A DNA stretch of 64,000 nt, taken from Holothuria scabra. Lineage: Eukaryota; Echinodermata; Holothuroidea; Aspidochirotida; Holothuriidae. Positions 45,145 through 57,300 of this stretch are shown here, piece by piece. Each line of letters begins with the position of its first letter. The first letter of the stretch is position 1. The translations under genes were made by a program, and so were the position numbers. The stretch covers positions 26,473,648 through 26,537,647 of the forward strand of contig CM074189.1 in assembly GCA_037179385.1 (NCBI GenBank), given 5' to 3'. Below the pieces are notes generated by a model. The model saw nothing but the letters and a program-made list of their open reading frames with translations, had not been told where the DNA came from and made no database searches.

Positions 45145-46112
45145 CAACTTTCAAAGGCATGTCTCTGGGGCTTCTTCCTCTTGCTCAAGTCACGAAAACA
45201 AGATTTGAATAGGTGTAGACGTGGTATTTTGTTTAAAGTAAAACTTGTGTTACTAAAGTTCGTATCATGTTTTTAGGATCTAAAAAAGTGCGAGTTTTGA
45301 AGTCAATGAATTTATCCTCCTGCACAGTTGTGTGCCATAACTGAAAAGGCAGTGGCCGGCTAGACTTGAACCAATTGGTTGGCAACTGGGTCGTAAAAAT
45401 CTCACTACTAACCAAATCGGACCTACAAGTAGACAAATTGCGATTTTATTTATGTGGTTGATTCCATAGTAAGATGTAGTACACGGTTCGATCTGTTTGT
45501 AAGTGTAGTCGTCCGTATACTTTTCGTTCCTATGCTGTACCGTTTCACATAATGCGCCGTAATTATAAAGAATACACTGAGGTGAATACTGAAGCGTCAA
45601 AATTTAGTTTGCGAATTAAGAGTTCGTAATTATTTTGAAGTGATAGTATGAGAACCGTTTTTGATAAAAAAAATAGCTTAACCAATCGATCGAAATATAT
45701 TTCACGAGACTTGCAAGATTTTACAGACTTTACGTCTTTGGTCATTTACACAGACATATCTTCGGAAATAGATTGAGGGTAATAAATATATATATATAAC
45801 CCATTGGCCGGGCCCTGTGTCTCGGCGGTCACATCTGCCCTGACGGAACAATGATGGCACCGATGCTCGGGCTTCCCCACCCAAACACTTTAAGATACCA
45901 AAGTTCTCCTCTTACAAGACATTGGAAACCGCTACTCTAACTAACCGTATGATGCATATCCCCTAGTGAAATACGTATTCAGTATTTTACATCTTTTAGC
46001 ATGCGCTTTTGGTCATTTAAAAGAAATCAGACGTTTTTTCGGACGATAAAGGCTGTGGACATAAGGCCAGATAGAACTATTGCTTATAGTTGACCTTTCG
46101 GAATGGTTACAG

Positions 46113-46262
46113 CCCTAAATTCCGACACACCTCCGACAAATCCATTATGTTCTAACACTGACTTTGTTCCGACACCCCTATGTTCCGACAATTTGATCGT
46201 TGATGAATATAGAGATTGTCAGAACATAGGGGTGTCAGACATAGAGGTGTCGGAATATAGGG
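46113..46262. mobile_element. Foldback MITE with TTCCGACA motif array
   Basis: CCCTAAATTCCGACAC and GTGTCGGAATATAGGG are inverted ends. TTCCGACACCCCTATG words are repeated on one side and CATAGGGGTGTCAGA words on the other. A related scrap (CGGAACATAGAGAC) lies near 19177. Confidence 0.75.
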
Positions 46263-47107
46263 TAGTCACCTTCGGTATAAGGTCGCCCTTATAGATTATT
46301 GATTTGGGTATGACGCAGACACTGGCACGATCATTTGAACCTGGCAAAGTTGGGAAACTGGTTGGCCAAATGGTTGGCGTAATTTTCTGAACGCTTAAGG
46401 GGTGCTCATTGGAAAAATTTGGGCCTACGATCAATTTTATGTTTAGTTAACATTTGCCTGCCAGAGTTTATTTTGTTTGGCCAACGTTGCCAAATCAGTC
46501 AAGCGCGGTGATCAGTTCCAGATATTTACGGGATGGGAGGGTCCACCAACATCAGGCGGGTGACAGAACATCTGATATGGGGAGGGGCGACGACTAGGAT
46601 AATATTTGTAGTCGGTAATGAATTTATTTGATAATCACTATTTGCGAATATCTCATGATAACTCAAATGCACCAAAGATAGCAGAATAGTGCTGATGCAT
46701 TCATGCAACTTATGTCGTGCCCATGCGCGAGAAGCGTGAAAATTCACTCCTCTATTTATGAATTTTTTCACCTCCCTTTGGCTTGCAATGCTGCATACAG
46801 TTTTGAGCAGGGTATTGAATGAAAGAGCCAATCTTCAATACAGATGGTAATTGTAGGTTTATACTTTGAACGATTCTTCATGATTGATACAGGGACTCTA
46901 TCGCGTAGACATATGAGTTGATGGCGCTTTAATTTTAAGATCAATTTGGTGGTATAAGTACAATTTCAAACTCAAGTGTCGAGTCCCAGATATCACGTCA
47001 TATATGCAGAATAAGTCACGTGTACACTGGATACATTTCAGGCACACATGTGTCGTAACATGTTGCCGCCACAACTAGAAACACAAATTTTGTCTCTGTT
47101 TATACCA
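46263..47107. other. Intergenic DNA without a recognised feature
   Basis: No gene, transposon end or RNA motif recognised. Confidence 0.35.
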
Positions 47108-47173
47108 GGGGCTTCGGAAGCTATTTAAGATTGGTTCGGCAGATAAATTCAACACGAGAGATAATAAATATTA

Positions 47174-47275
47174 CCGCATAGCGGCAATGCGAGGGCACAG
47201 CCCTCGCATACCGACGTGAGGTCCAGGGGCCCGCTTAAGGGCCCCTGGCGGGGGTCCAGGGGGCGAAGCCCCCGG
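47174..47275. repeat. GC-rich block of four consecutive hairpins
   Basis: CCGC-ATA-GCGG (47174-47184), TGCGAGGGC-ACA-GCCCTCGCA (47188-47208), CCAGGGGCCC-GCTTAA-GGGCCCCTGG (47223-47248) and GGGGGC-GAA-GCCCCC (47259-47273) are all perfect stems. The GC content is far above the surroundings. Confidence 0.85.
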
Positions 47276-48004
47276 AAGCTCCTGAAATTTTGATATTTTG
47301 TAAGCTTTTTTCTAACTCTCTTTTTCGTCATAATTCCAATATTTTTCAAAGTTCCCAATAACTCCCCATCGAAAATGAAGAGCCCAAATGCTATAATTAC
47401 AAATAGAGACAGACTGACAAAGGCGTCTCTCTATTGGACGGTTGAGAATGAGTCCATCCATGGGAAAAACACGGTCCACCGTACAGCTCCTCAATTAACT
47501 TTAATGACAACATAATTTCATACAGCCAAGTAAAACCAAAACGCAAAAATACTTTCGAACTCACATATTTTTGTGTGTGTGTATGTTCTTTATTTGCTCT
47601 GTTTGAACAAAGAAGTGCCCGACTGAGATACTTTTACAAAACAATACGGTGATCAGCACGATTTGTAACCATGAAAGGCAAAGTAAGATACAAAAAGAAA
47701 CAACAAACGGTGTATAATCGTATTGTACAGGGAGGGTAGATGCTTATTTAATTCACTGATAACGTACTTATGTAACAGTACGAGTTCTTAGTATTTTGTG
47801 TGGTATATGCTAGGGTATGTTGAATACATTATTAGTTGTGATCCTCTTGGGTTAAAAAGTTACAAAAGGAGTAGAAAAATAGGATCTTGGATCGGGGTCA
47901 GATTTTTTTCTTTTATTTATTTATTTATTTTTTTGGCCGAAATATTGGTCCGGCGGCCGCCGGACCTGCCGTACCGGTTCCGGCGCCCATGTATACTAAA
48001 AGGA

Positions 48005-48130
48005 AAAGCTTAAGCAAAAAAATAATTTTCCACATGTGAAAGAGGAACCAAATCCACACAGAGTGCTGAAACTTTCATTCAAACTGAATCTGTATTTTCC
48101 GAGATATCAATGAATGGAATCACTTAATTT
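48005..48130. repeat. Dispersed repeat, copy 2 (inverted relative to 35390)
   Basis: TGTGAAAGAGGAACCAAATC, TGAAACTTTCATTCAAA and the GAGATATC block are the inverse of 35440-35540. Confidence 0.6.
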
Positions 48131-48261
48131 TAAGTTCCACGGTTTACTTGAAGGCAGCAGAGGTTATATCACTTCCTCCCATTGACAGGAAATGCTTTGT
48201 TTCCCTTCCATTGTTTCTTCATAAAGTTTTGTTCTGAGTCGGGACTGGACCTTCCTGTGAG

Positions 48262-48305
48262 TTATTGTCCTTCAATGGACGTAATAGCTTCTTCAGGAAG
48301 CAGTT
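48262..48305 (+). repeat. 3' fragment of the U2-headed repeat
   Basis: GTCCTTCAATGGACGTAATA then GCTTCTTCAGGAAGC parallels 36979-37013. No U2 sequence precedes it. Confidence 0.5.
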
Positions 48306-51130
48306 TAAACTTTGGTTTCGCCGAACGGCCCTTTGCGAGAGGGTCGGGAGGACTTTAGGAAAAGTACTTTTATATTATGATTATTCCAAATAATTCGACT
48401 CTTGAAACATCAAGTAGGGTTGGAGTAAGGGAATGAAGTCCAAACTCAGTGACCAAGCTTGTAAAACATCTTTGATAAAAATGTTATCAGTGCAAACGTT
48501 GTTTCCCTTAAACTTACACTGCAATAAAAACGTGCTGCCATCAGGGGTGGCGATAGGATTTGTCCTGAAGGGCGGCCAGCATGTCAAGGCCCCGACAAAG
48601 GCGATGAATTCGTCCCGTTGCCATGTGACATGGATGACTGTGTCAGACAGAATTCGAAGCGAGCGTAGCGCGCGGAAAGTTTTGACTTTCTTTTTAACAA
48701 ATACTGGAGTTTATTTTTTTTTGGATGGGAAATTTTATTTTTTTTAAAAGAAATTTTACTTTTGTAAGGACCAATAATAAAAAGTTCGGTTGTTTATTGA
48801 AGAAAATATCCTTCATATATGGCAAAATCAAAAACGTTATATAGGCGGCAGCTGAAATTCTTTTAGGGTCACGCATTCCATCGTACTAGGCGTACTTACC
48901 GAGGCTCTCAGACAAAGTTGGAAGATTGTCCAACAAAATGTTCCCCTTTTTGAACGAAGATTTGAAAATGAAGAGCTTATTATATTGGAGAAATTTTGGA
49001 ATTTAATGACATGAAAATGTGGTTTATTTGTAAGGTTATAACGAAAATTTGGGGTTTTTTATTTACTTTATAGTGATATTCCTTTCAAGGGCAAAATTAT
49101 GTGAATTGTCGGGTTGATTAACAGAGTAAGCTTTGGTTATTTGTTATACTGATTATCTGAAACTTATATTAGAGAAACAATAGCGATTTGGGTATTTATA
49201 GGAGAACCTGACCTTCTTATGAGGGGAATCAAGTAAAGGGTGATATGTAGTTTTGTTGGGATTACTGGATATCATCATGCAGATTCAAGTCAATTTTTTT
49301 AATCTCGTTTATTGCGTTTATTACATTATTTACATAAGTACGGAGGAAGCAAAACCCGTCCTAGATAGTTTAAATATGGCCATTAAAAGTATCCCTTAAC
49401 AACAATAACAATTCATCAAAATATTATTGTGAATGTCATCAAAAATATATATATATATATATGTATATATACTATAGATACATTAAAAACGGAAGAGATT
49501 AAATATGCCAACAAGAACTAATACATTGTGAGGCGAGAAGGTATCTACTCCAAAATTTACCCAAAAGATGCAATTAATTATAGTAATAATTTATCAACTC
49601 TATAACTCTCCAAGAGTAAAAAACCCAGATTGAAATAGTACAGAATTCATACAATTGAGCAATCACCTAAAATATTGAAGCACATCAGGCATAAATGAAT
49701 AGAACTACGTTATGCAAAACCGAAAATTTCTTGAAATTATGATGCACGTGCATCATTATTGTTCTTCCTCAGAATAATCATTCTACTTCTAACAAAAAAA
49801 TTATTTTGTTACAATTTGTTTTTAAAAATAGAAACACTGGGCAATTTATTTTTCGGTTTGCAATTAACAATGACATATTTTGCTTGTAATATGAGAAAGA
49901 TAAGTGGATGTTCTGCTTCATTTGTGAGGCCAAAGTTTATAACCTTCTCACTTAAATCATAATTATGTCTTGGAATTATACAAAACATGACAATTTCGTG
50001 CCAGAATGCATTCATAATGTTACGTGTCCAAAATTAATTTTCTTATGTCTCGGTTTCCGTGCTACAAGAAGTGCATGCAGGATATTCTCTTTGTTTGATT
50101 TTGCATAAAAAGAGTTTGTAGTAATTAATCTGTGGATAAACCGAAACTGAAAATATTGAACTTTTGAGTGCCGAACGGCCAAAAAAGGTAGTCGAAATAT
50201 AACATTCCAATTTAAATATCCGCCGAATTTTTCCTCCCATTTTCGAACAGCTATTGGACTTTGAACATAATCCTCAATTAAAGTAATTGTACATAATCTT
50301 ATTTGGCCGAGAGCTTGTGATAAAACTTATAAGCCTGGTGATGTTACTTTTTGGATTTTCTACCCGCCAAACATTAGTTTCCAAGTTCTATGTATTGCTT
50401 TGATTATACCATAATACATGCTAAATGGGAAATTACTTGTTATAATAAACTTTGTGGTCAAAGATGAATAATTTAAAAGGTCACCATTTTTTATCAAACA
50501 ACAATTTCGAGAAAGAAGGACGCTCATCTTAATACAATTTAATCCATTTAAGTCCTCGGACCACACTGGAAAAACTTCCCATGGAAAAAATTGGCTTCCC
50601 ATACATTTTAAGTTTTATATTTTATATATTGACATAGGCGTACCGTGGCGTTTCAGTTTGGCAGGAGGGAAGAACTGGTTTTTGTCTGAAAAATGTAATT
50701 CTGCCCGAAAGACGTTCTAAGTGGAACGCACAGAAATTTTTGAAGAATTTGAGAACCCTCAGACAGTAGGAAATGACATTTTCCGGGTTTCAACTATAAA
50801 CAAAGCAGCTATTATTTTGAGCTTTCTTTCGCACTGAAACTGTCACTTCTCAATATTGCCCCAAAATGTGTTTAAACGCAATTGTAGCCGCTTTTGGAAG
50901 TTGCGTTTCATTGAGAATCCATACATGAAATGTAAATACTAGTTTAGCTATTTTAAATTTAATTAGACTTGTTCGTTCGTGTTGAAGTCTCGTAAAGTAC
51001 AAATTTCTTTTCTTCTTAGGCCTATTTCATTTTTCTTTATACTTTATTGAACCGCCACCGAACAATACCTTTTCTAATTATGAAAAAGTAAACTTTAAAA
51101 TTAGAGGGCAGCATACCTAAACAGTTTACC
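48306..51130. other. Intergenic DNA upstream of the ZDHHC23-like gene
   Basis: AT-rich, with an (AT)n microsatellite at 49445-49470. No gene or transposon end was recognised. CpG-containing sequence near 51195-51215 may be part of the promoter. Confidence 0.4.
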
Positions 51131-51252
51131 ATACATTGGTTTACAATGCACCATGTATGAAAATACTGATACCACTAGCACTGTACACACTGTATGTACC
51201 GCGCCGCACGCGCACATGCACATTACACCAGCTGACTTGTCTCGCAGCAGAG

Positions 51253-51371
51253 ATGGATGTTGACAGGGAAGAAGGACTGTGTTGCTGCGAATACATCAAT
51301 CGACATGGTGAAACAAGTCATGTATTAGCCCTTTGCTGTGATTGTGAAGAATTGGATTCCGCGTGTGATAG
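51253..51371 (+). CDS. ZDHHC23: ZDHHC23-like coding exon 1
   Basis: ATG with purine at -3 (CAGAGATGG), 39 codons plus AG, donor GTAGTA. MDVDREEG leads directly into the family's CCCEYI block. The donor is weak (GTAGTA), but the join to exon 2 restores the expected spacing between the Cys block and RLRIP. Confidence 0.82.
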
Positions 51372-54300
51372 GTAGTATAACTAAGTCGTTACCAAGATTT
51401 AGGGGCAAACTTACGTAAAACTAAGTAATTGCAATCATCGTTCATAATTTCATAGACACCAGTTCCGCGAATTGTAATTTAAATTTGTCGCGGCTATTCG
51501 CACATCGACCAGCCGCCTACTAGGGCTGCGATGGTTATCCGTTTAACCGGTTAACTGACTGATCGACCGGTTACACTGTTTCTCTAAATGTTTAACCGTC
51601 TTTGTAACCTCAAAATTCAAATTGTTCAGTGCCGCAATTTCCGTTTGTACCATAGCTAAACCCCAAAGTTCTGGGCTTCAAATTGCACAGCAATTGCTAA
51701 TCTTGCCACCCAAAATGATAAAAAGATATTATGAGGAATTAGTCGTCGAAAGCTTTTGACCCTACCCTGTATTCGTATGTAGATTTGTCTTGCTTACCAA
51801 TCAGTTCCACAATGAGCTGTGATTCATTTTGCCGAAAATCCCATTGTGTAATTGGCCCGTCTTACTTATCTTTCAAGGAGCCTTTCAACAATCAACATTG
51901 TACTTCTGTGGCAATAAAACCTTGGCGAGACCATGATTAAGGCACAAAAGTATATTGGAATAAATGTTTTATCTTGCTGCACCTCCATAAATTTCATTAT
52001 TTTTCATTGCTACTTAGCAGTATTTGGAAAAAATTTTAACCCGTAAAAATATGATTATCAGCGTCAGATAATCCCCGCCATTTTGTTGTTTACCCAATAT
52101 CATATCAAAATGGAACAGTCCAAGTTGATTTTTATGAAGAAGCATATGCAGTTGGTTGGGTGGTCGAGCTATGTACTGACTGGGTTGTACTTGCGATGAG
52201 GTACTGTACTGTACTAGCCCACCCTAACGATGCACATAGAAATACGCAACTATCTAATCTTAGCAGTTCTGGGCAGCAAAACAATTGCACTGGATTAATG
52301 TATCTTATCATATAATTACCGTTTCTTTGTGAATTTAGCACGGTGCTAGGCCTGCTGCACTGGCTGGCTATGTAAGCATGGGAAGTGTGATCATCATAAC
52401 ACAAACTCAATGGGGAAATTTGTTTAGATGTCTGGTATTTTCACACACTAAATCCCATAGAGGATGGTGCAAGTTGTGATTGGCTGGCTCAGAATCAGTG
52501 CAATTGAACCAATCATGATGCAGGGGCAATTCAAATTTTGCAATAGATCGTATGCATATGATGTGACCGAGCAAAACATGATCCCTTGTTTAGTGGTAAA
52601 AACAGATACGCATGTAAGACTACTGTGTGCATGGGACCACATGCATCGTTGTTTTCGTTTGTAATGACGTCATATGATAAAATTCCATAAGTCCTACTGT
52701 AAATAACTTTATGGTTGGAATGCAGGGAATTCCTTAATTTATGCAGGATAATAGGGCTTGGTTCTGCTGTTTGTTGCTTGTGAGCCCTGTACAGTGCAAA
52801 TGTACAGATTGCTACTGTGACAAACGCGTGAGCGCTGTACTTGTATTGAACACTGCATGGCAAGCAAGCAAGCTGCATCAAAAAAGTGGTGTCGGAGTGT
52901 TTCATGAATTGTCAGTCTTCGTAACTGACTATATTACATAGGATTAGGCGGGAAAATACAGCAGTTGGTAGAATGTTGAAAAGTGAACATGGTCTGAAGA
53001 AAGCTTTAGTAAATGCGGGATGGGCTTTTAATGCGAAAAGATGACATAAACTCAGTGCAAAATACCAACATTTTTGCCACATGCTAACATAGGCGAACAT
53101 GATTTACGACGCCACTTTTAGACTTGTACTTTACTGTACAAAAGTGATGGTGCTCTTTGGAAATGTCGATTTTGTTGATGTTCTGAACACAACGTCATTT
53201 TCGGTTAAACAGTTAACCACCGGTTAATAAAATCGGTTAAAAGGATAGTAAATTAACCAAAAATGCACAGCCCTAATACCTACGGAGTATGGTACAGTAC
53301 AGTACAGAACACATGTATATTGGTTGGTTCAAAGATTGAACAGGCTCTAAATTCAAGCACCTCATTCAAATGCTTATGATTAATAGATGAATGATTTTAA
53401 TGAGGTGTTCGAATTAAGAACCTGTTCTAACTTTGAACGAACCATTATACTGTAGGCCTACTGTATTGATGACCAGTGTGACTGTCAACAGCACAAAGAA
53501 ATCATTCTAAGATTATTTCAGTTCCACCTACAAAAGTCAAAAAGTCTATAATGAATTAGCATTGCCTTAAATAAAAATGTACTCACTCAACGCAAAATGT
53601 TTCACTGAAGGTGAAAATTATTCTGTCTTCTTTATAACAACCTAAAACAAAATTAAGAGCAAGTGCTATAGTGGTAATGATCTGCATCTTCCAGTCATTA
53701 GGTTGTGTGTTCAAGTCCCAGCTCCAACATTAAAATTGTTGTCTAGTTTTCTGGGTTGTAGCAAATCTGCTATCCCTTAGACCTAATCATAGATGTTAAT
53801 CTGTGAATTTGTCTCATGAAACTGACATTGCCAGCTTGGAGTTAGTACCCCTGATTGGGGCGTTGCGTTGTTCCCTCGAGGGAGGATCACAGAAAAACAA
53901 ACAAAACAACTTCACAACTGCCCCTTGGTAAGGTACATCAAAAGAAATTTCTGGCTAAAATTTTGAGACAATTTGGGACTCCCTTGGGAAGAAAGCAGAT
54001 GTTAATGTAAAATTAGTTCTTGGCTAATGAAATGCAATCAATTTCAATGAAAATGAAATATAATTCACCTATTTCAGATACATTTTGATTGAAAAATGAT
54101 GGCTAGTGTAGGTGTTTCGTTCTATGTGTCATTTGAATGCATTACTACAGGGATCAATGTTAGGCTCAGGCACACAGCCAACAGGCGTGCACAGTCGACA
54201 GGTGCCCTACTATACCTATATTTATATCGGACGAGCTAGGAGTGTAACTTATATCTTCTGGCTTGAAGTTCAGCAACATGGATGGAGGTGAAATGAGAGT

Positions 54301-57300
54301 TTATACCAAGGGGCCCATTCCACAAAGAGTTATGCCCGATCTTAAGTATGATTTACTGTTGGCTTAAGTATGGGGAATCAAACTTAAGATTGTGCGTAAC
54401 TCTTTGTGGAACGACCCCTCAGGTTGTTGTTTAGCTGAATTGGATTGGATGTGATGCAGTGAATAAGCAGTCAAAAGAAAACATCATTTCACATGTTAAA
54501 AAGATTGTAAAATAGTTAATTAAAAGTAAGTGTCTGAAAAAAGTCTCTAAATTTTCACTTCCAAGGCTAAGGCAAAGCCTTTCATTATGCCTGGTATGTG
54601 TTCGAGCAGCAAATGTTCAGGCACCGCAGTTGGAAGGAGTGGGGTGCTTGTCCTAGATATGTATGGAGTAACTTACAGGTCAATGAGACAAAATTCTAAA
54701 GATGGAGTGGAATGTCCAGGTCAATAGGCCACACCTTTCAAATAAGTTGGGCTATTGACCCAGACATTTCTGGCTCCATAACCAAGAAAAAAGACACATT
54801 CTCTTGGACTTTTCTTGGCCACAGTACATGAGAGACCCTGAGATAATTGGCTTTGCACTTCCACATTTTGAAGTTTACTTTCTTGTAACAAATTTCAGGA
54901 TTTTCCTTAAAATTTAATCTCATTTTTATGTTTACTGATATCAAAATCATTTTGAATCTCGTGAAGGAGGTGATAGCTATATATTCAATTGTTCACAATT
55001 TTTCTCCAAAGTGTGAAAATTTACAAAGATATGACATTTTGTATCACTTGGTTGGCTTCATGGGCAAGCCACGCTGCACCAGAGATCCTGAGGTTGTTGG
55101 CTTTGTAGCACTTCCACATTTCTAAATAGATGTCCCTTACAATGTCTTGTGAAGTAGCTTCCCTTGCAGCAAACTGAACATGCACTTTCCAAATCATTGT
55201 GCATGCATTGTGTCTTGAGCACCAAATTGTATGGGAGTTCATACATGGAATGTCTGATAGTTATGCATACGAAGCCTCTGTTGGTTATGCACATGTACGT
55301 AAGAAGCACTGTGTGACTCTCCTATAGACTGCATGTACATACTTTAGTATACTAGTACTTCAACAATCAGCGGAAAAGTCCCGTGTCTACCTACTGACAT
55401 AGTCCTGCCATGCCGTCTCATCAGCAGGCATTGCAAACTTGAGATTGATTGACATGCATACGATCCTGGTTCATAGTTCATACTTTGTTTAAGTGGACCC
55501 TAAGCACAGTAAACTTAGCCTGGTTTGGATGCAGTTAAATCAATATCTGCTGATTGCCAAATAGAACACAGATTGGAACTTTTGTGATTTTTGACCTCAA
55601 TACTGCAAGGCAGTTCGCTCATTTTTGATAACAACTAGGCAACTAGCTTAACATTAGGCCTAATGTAACTAACGATGTACTCATAAGTCTAGTCTAGGCT
55701 GATAATGTCAATAGGCCTACTGGAAAGTTTCAGCAGTTTTCATGCAGATTGGCAGATGGCAAATTGGTTTGTTGCTGGTCTTCCTGCACTTCCACAATTG
55801 AAAGTTAACTGTCTTTTCAGGATTTCTTTAAAGGTAGTGTGACACCAAAATGACATAGTCGGGTATTTGATGTAAAAAGCATTCAAAACCAAAAAAATTG
55901 CTGCATCAAAATCGGTGAAAAATTGGCCATTTTACAGGTTTATTTCTGATTTGCACTTAATCATGCTTAAATAAGAGCTCAATATGTAAATTTTGTGATA
56001 TCATGGGAGGGACATACCATATATGGCTAATTTTATCCTTTGTTTTTGCAATCTTTATTTCAAGGGCAGTTGTAACATAAGTGTTTCCTGAAGGGTTTAT
56101 TTTGAAAGTTGAAATTGTGTCCTTGAAAATCATCAGTATCAATCACCAAACCATAAACTGTCTGATGAGTAATTAAGAGATAATTAATGTAGGGTTAACA
56201 AAAAAAAAATTAACACTGTGCAACACTCAACATCACTATTTTTGGGAAAGTTCAATCAAGTTGCTTCAGAAAAATTCAAACTGGGTCTGAATCTCTGAAC
56301 CCAAGTTGCATTGATGCAGGAAACTTGTATACTTTGTGCCAACGTTATGAAGCACTCTCAATTTGGAAAGAAACATAGTTATATTTCATCATCAAGGAAT
56401 GAATAAGCCTCTTGGCTTTCTGGTTGGTGGAGGTCAAGGGTTATTTGGGGTCACAAGGATCAAACTCTGAAAACTTTGTTAACATGTTAACAAAGTGAAT
56501 CTTTTGCCTAAAAATCCTATACTCAGGTATCATACGGACATTATATAACAATGAAACTCCTGCTTCTGAAGGCTAGTAAATGTTTGTAGCAAGTTGACAA
56601 AAAATTAAAGAAAATTTTGTCTCACTCAGTTCTTTTGGTTCCAACACATGACATCCAGGGACTGTTGATGTATCTCTTTTGCATTCTGTGGTAGATCCGA
56701 CTGGTTAACTTGGCCTAGTGGTTAGAGGATCCACCTTTCAGCCGGGAGTCTGGGGTTCAAATCTTGGTCAAGTCATACCAAAGACTTTAAAAATGGGACC
56801 TGTTGCCTTCTTGCTTGGTGCTCAGCATAAGAGATGGGAGCAGGGTACAGTAATAATACATATTGAGTGTTAAAACCTGAGCGTCGAAATGGGAGCCAGG
56901 TTTGTATGGTCCCGAGGGGTCTGAGAAGGAGTTATGGAATTAACAGATTGTGAAAGATTTATGTACAGTGCCTTGATCACTATGGATATGTGCGCTATAT
57001 TTCCCAGGTATTATTAATGATTCCTTGCCATAGGCAGGCAAGGAATCTATGCGATGGTGATGTCATGTGTGTGTGTGAGGGAGTGTGAGCTTGTAAACGA
57101 TACCTTGCCAGGTACAGGCCGCTCACGAGAGCTGAAGCCTCGCACGTCTTTCCTAGCTCATGCGAAGCTCGTAACTGGCGTAGCTACCCCAAAATTCGGA
57201 CACTGCAATGAGCTCTGTCACGTGATATGCAAGAGCCCGCCCTCGCTCGCAGCATTGACGTGCCGCGTGACATAAACGGCTAAAGGAGAATTCCGACCTT

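Noticed and set aside
47798..48013. Small hydrophobic open frame ending in proline/arginine-rich sequence
   Set aside because: Runs through a T-rich low-complexity tract and a GC-rich repeat fragment, with no supporting motif.
51136..51252. N-terminal extension of the ZDHHC23-like protein from an upstream in-frame ATG
   Set aside because: The extension is not family-like and contains CTTGTCTCGCAGCAG, possibly a splice acceptor; the ATG at 51253 has a better context and leads directly into the conserved Cys block. Left as an uncertainty.
52531..52905. 124-codon minus-strand open frame
   Set aside because: Lies inside the hAT-like element 51521-53275 and shows no transposase, zinc-finger or dimerisation motif.
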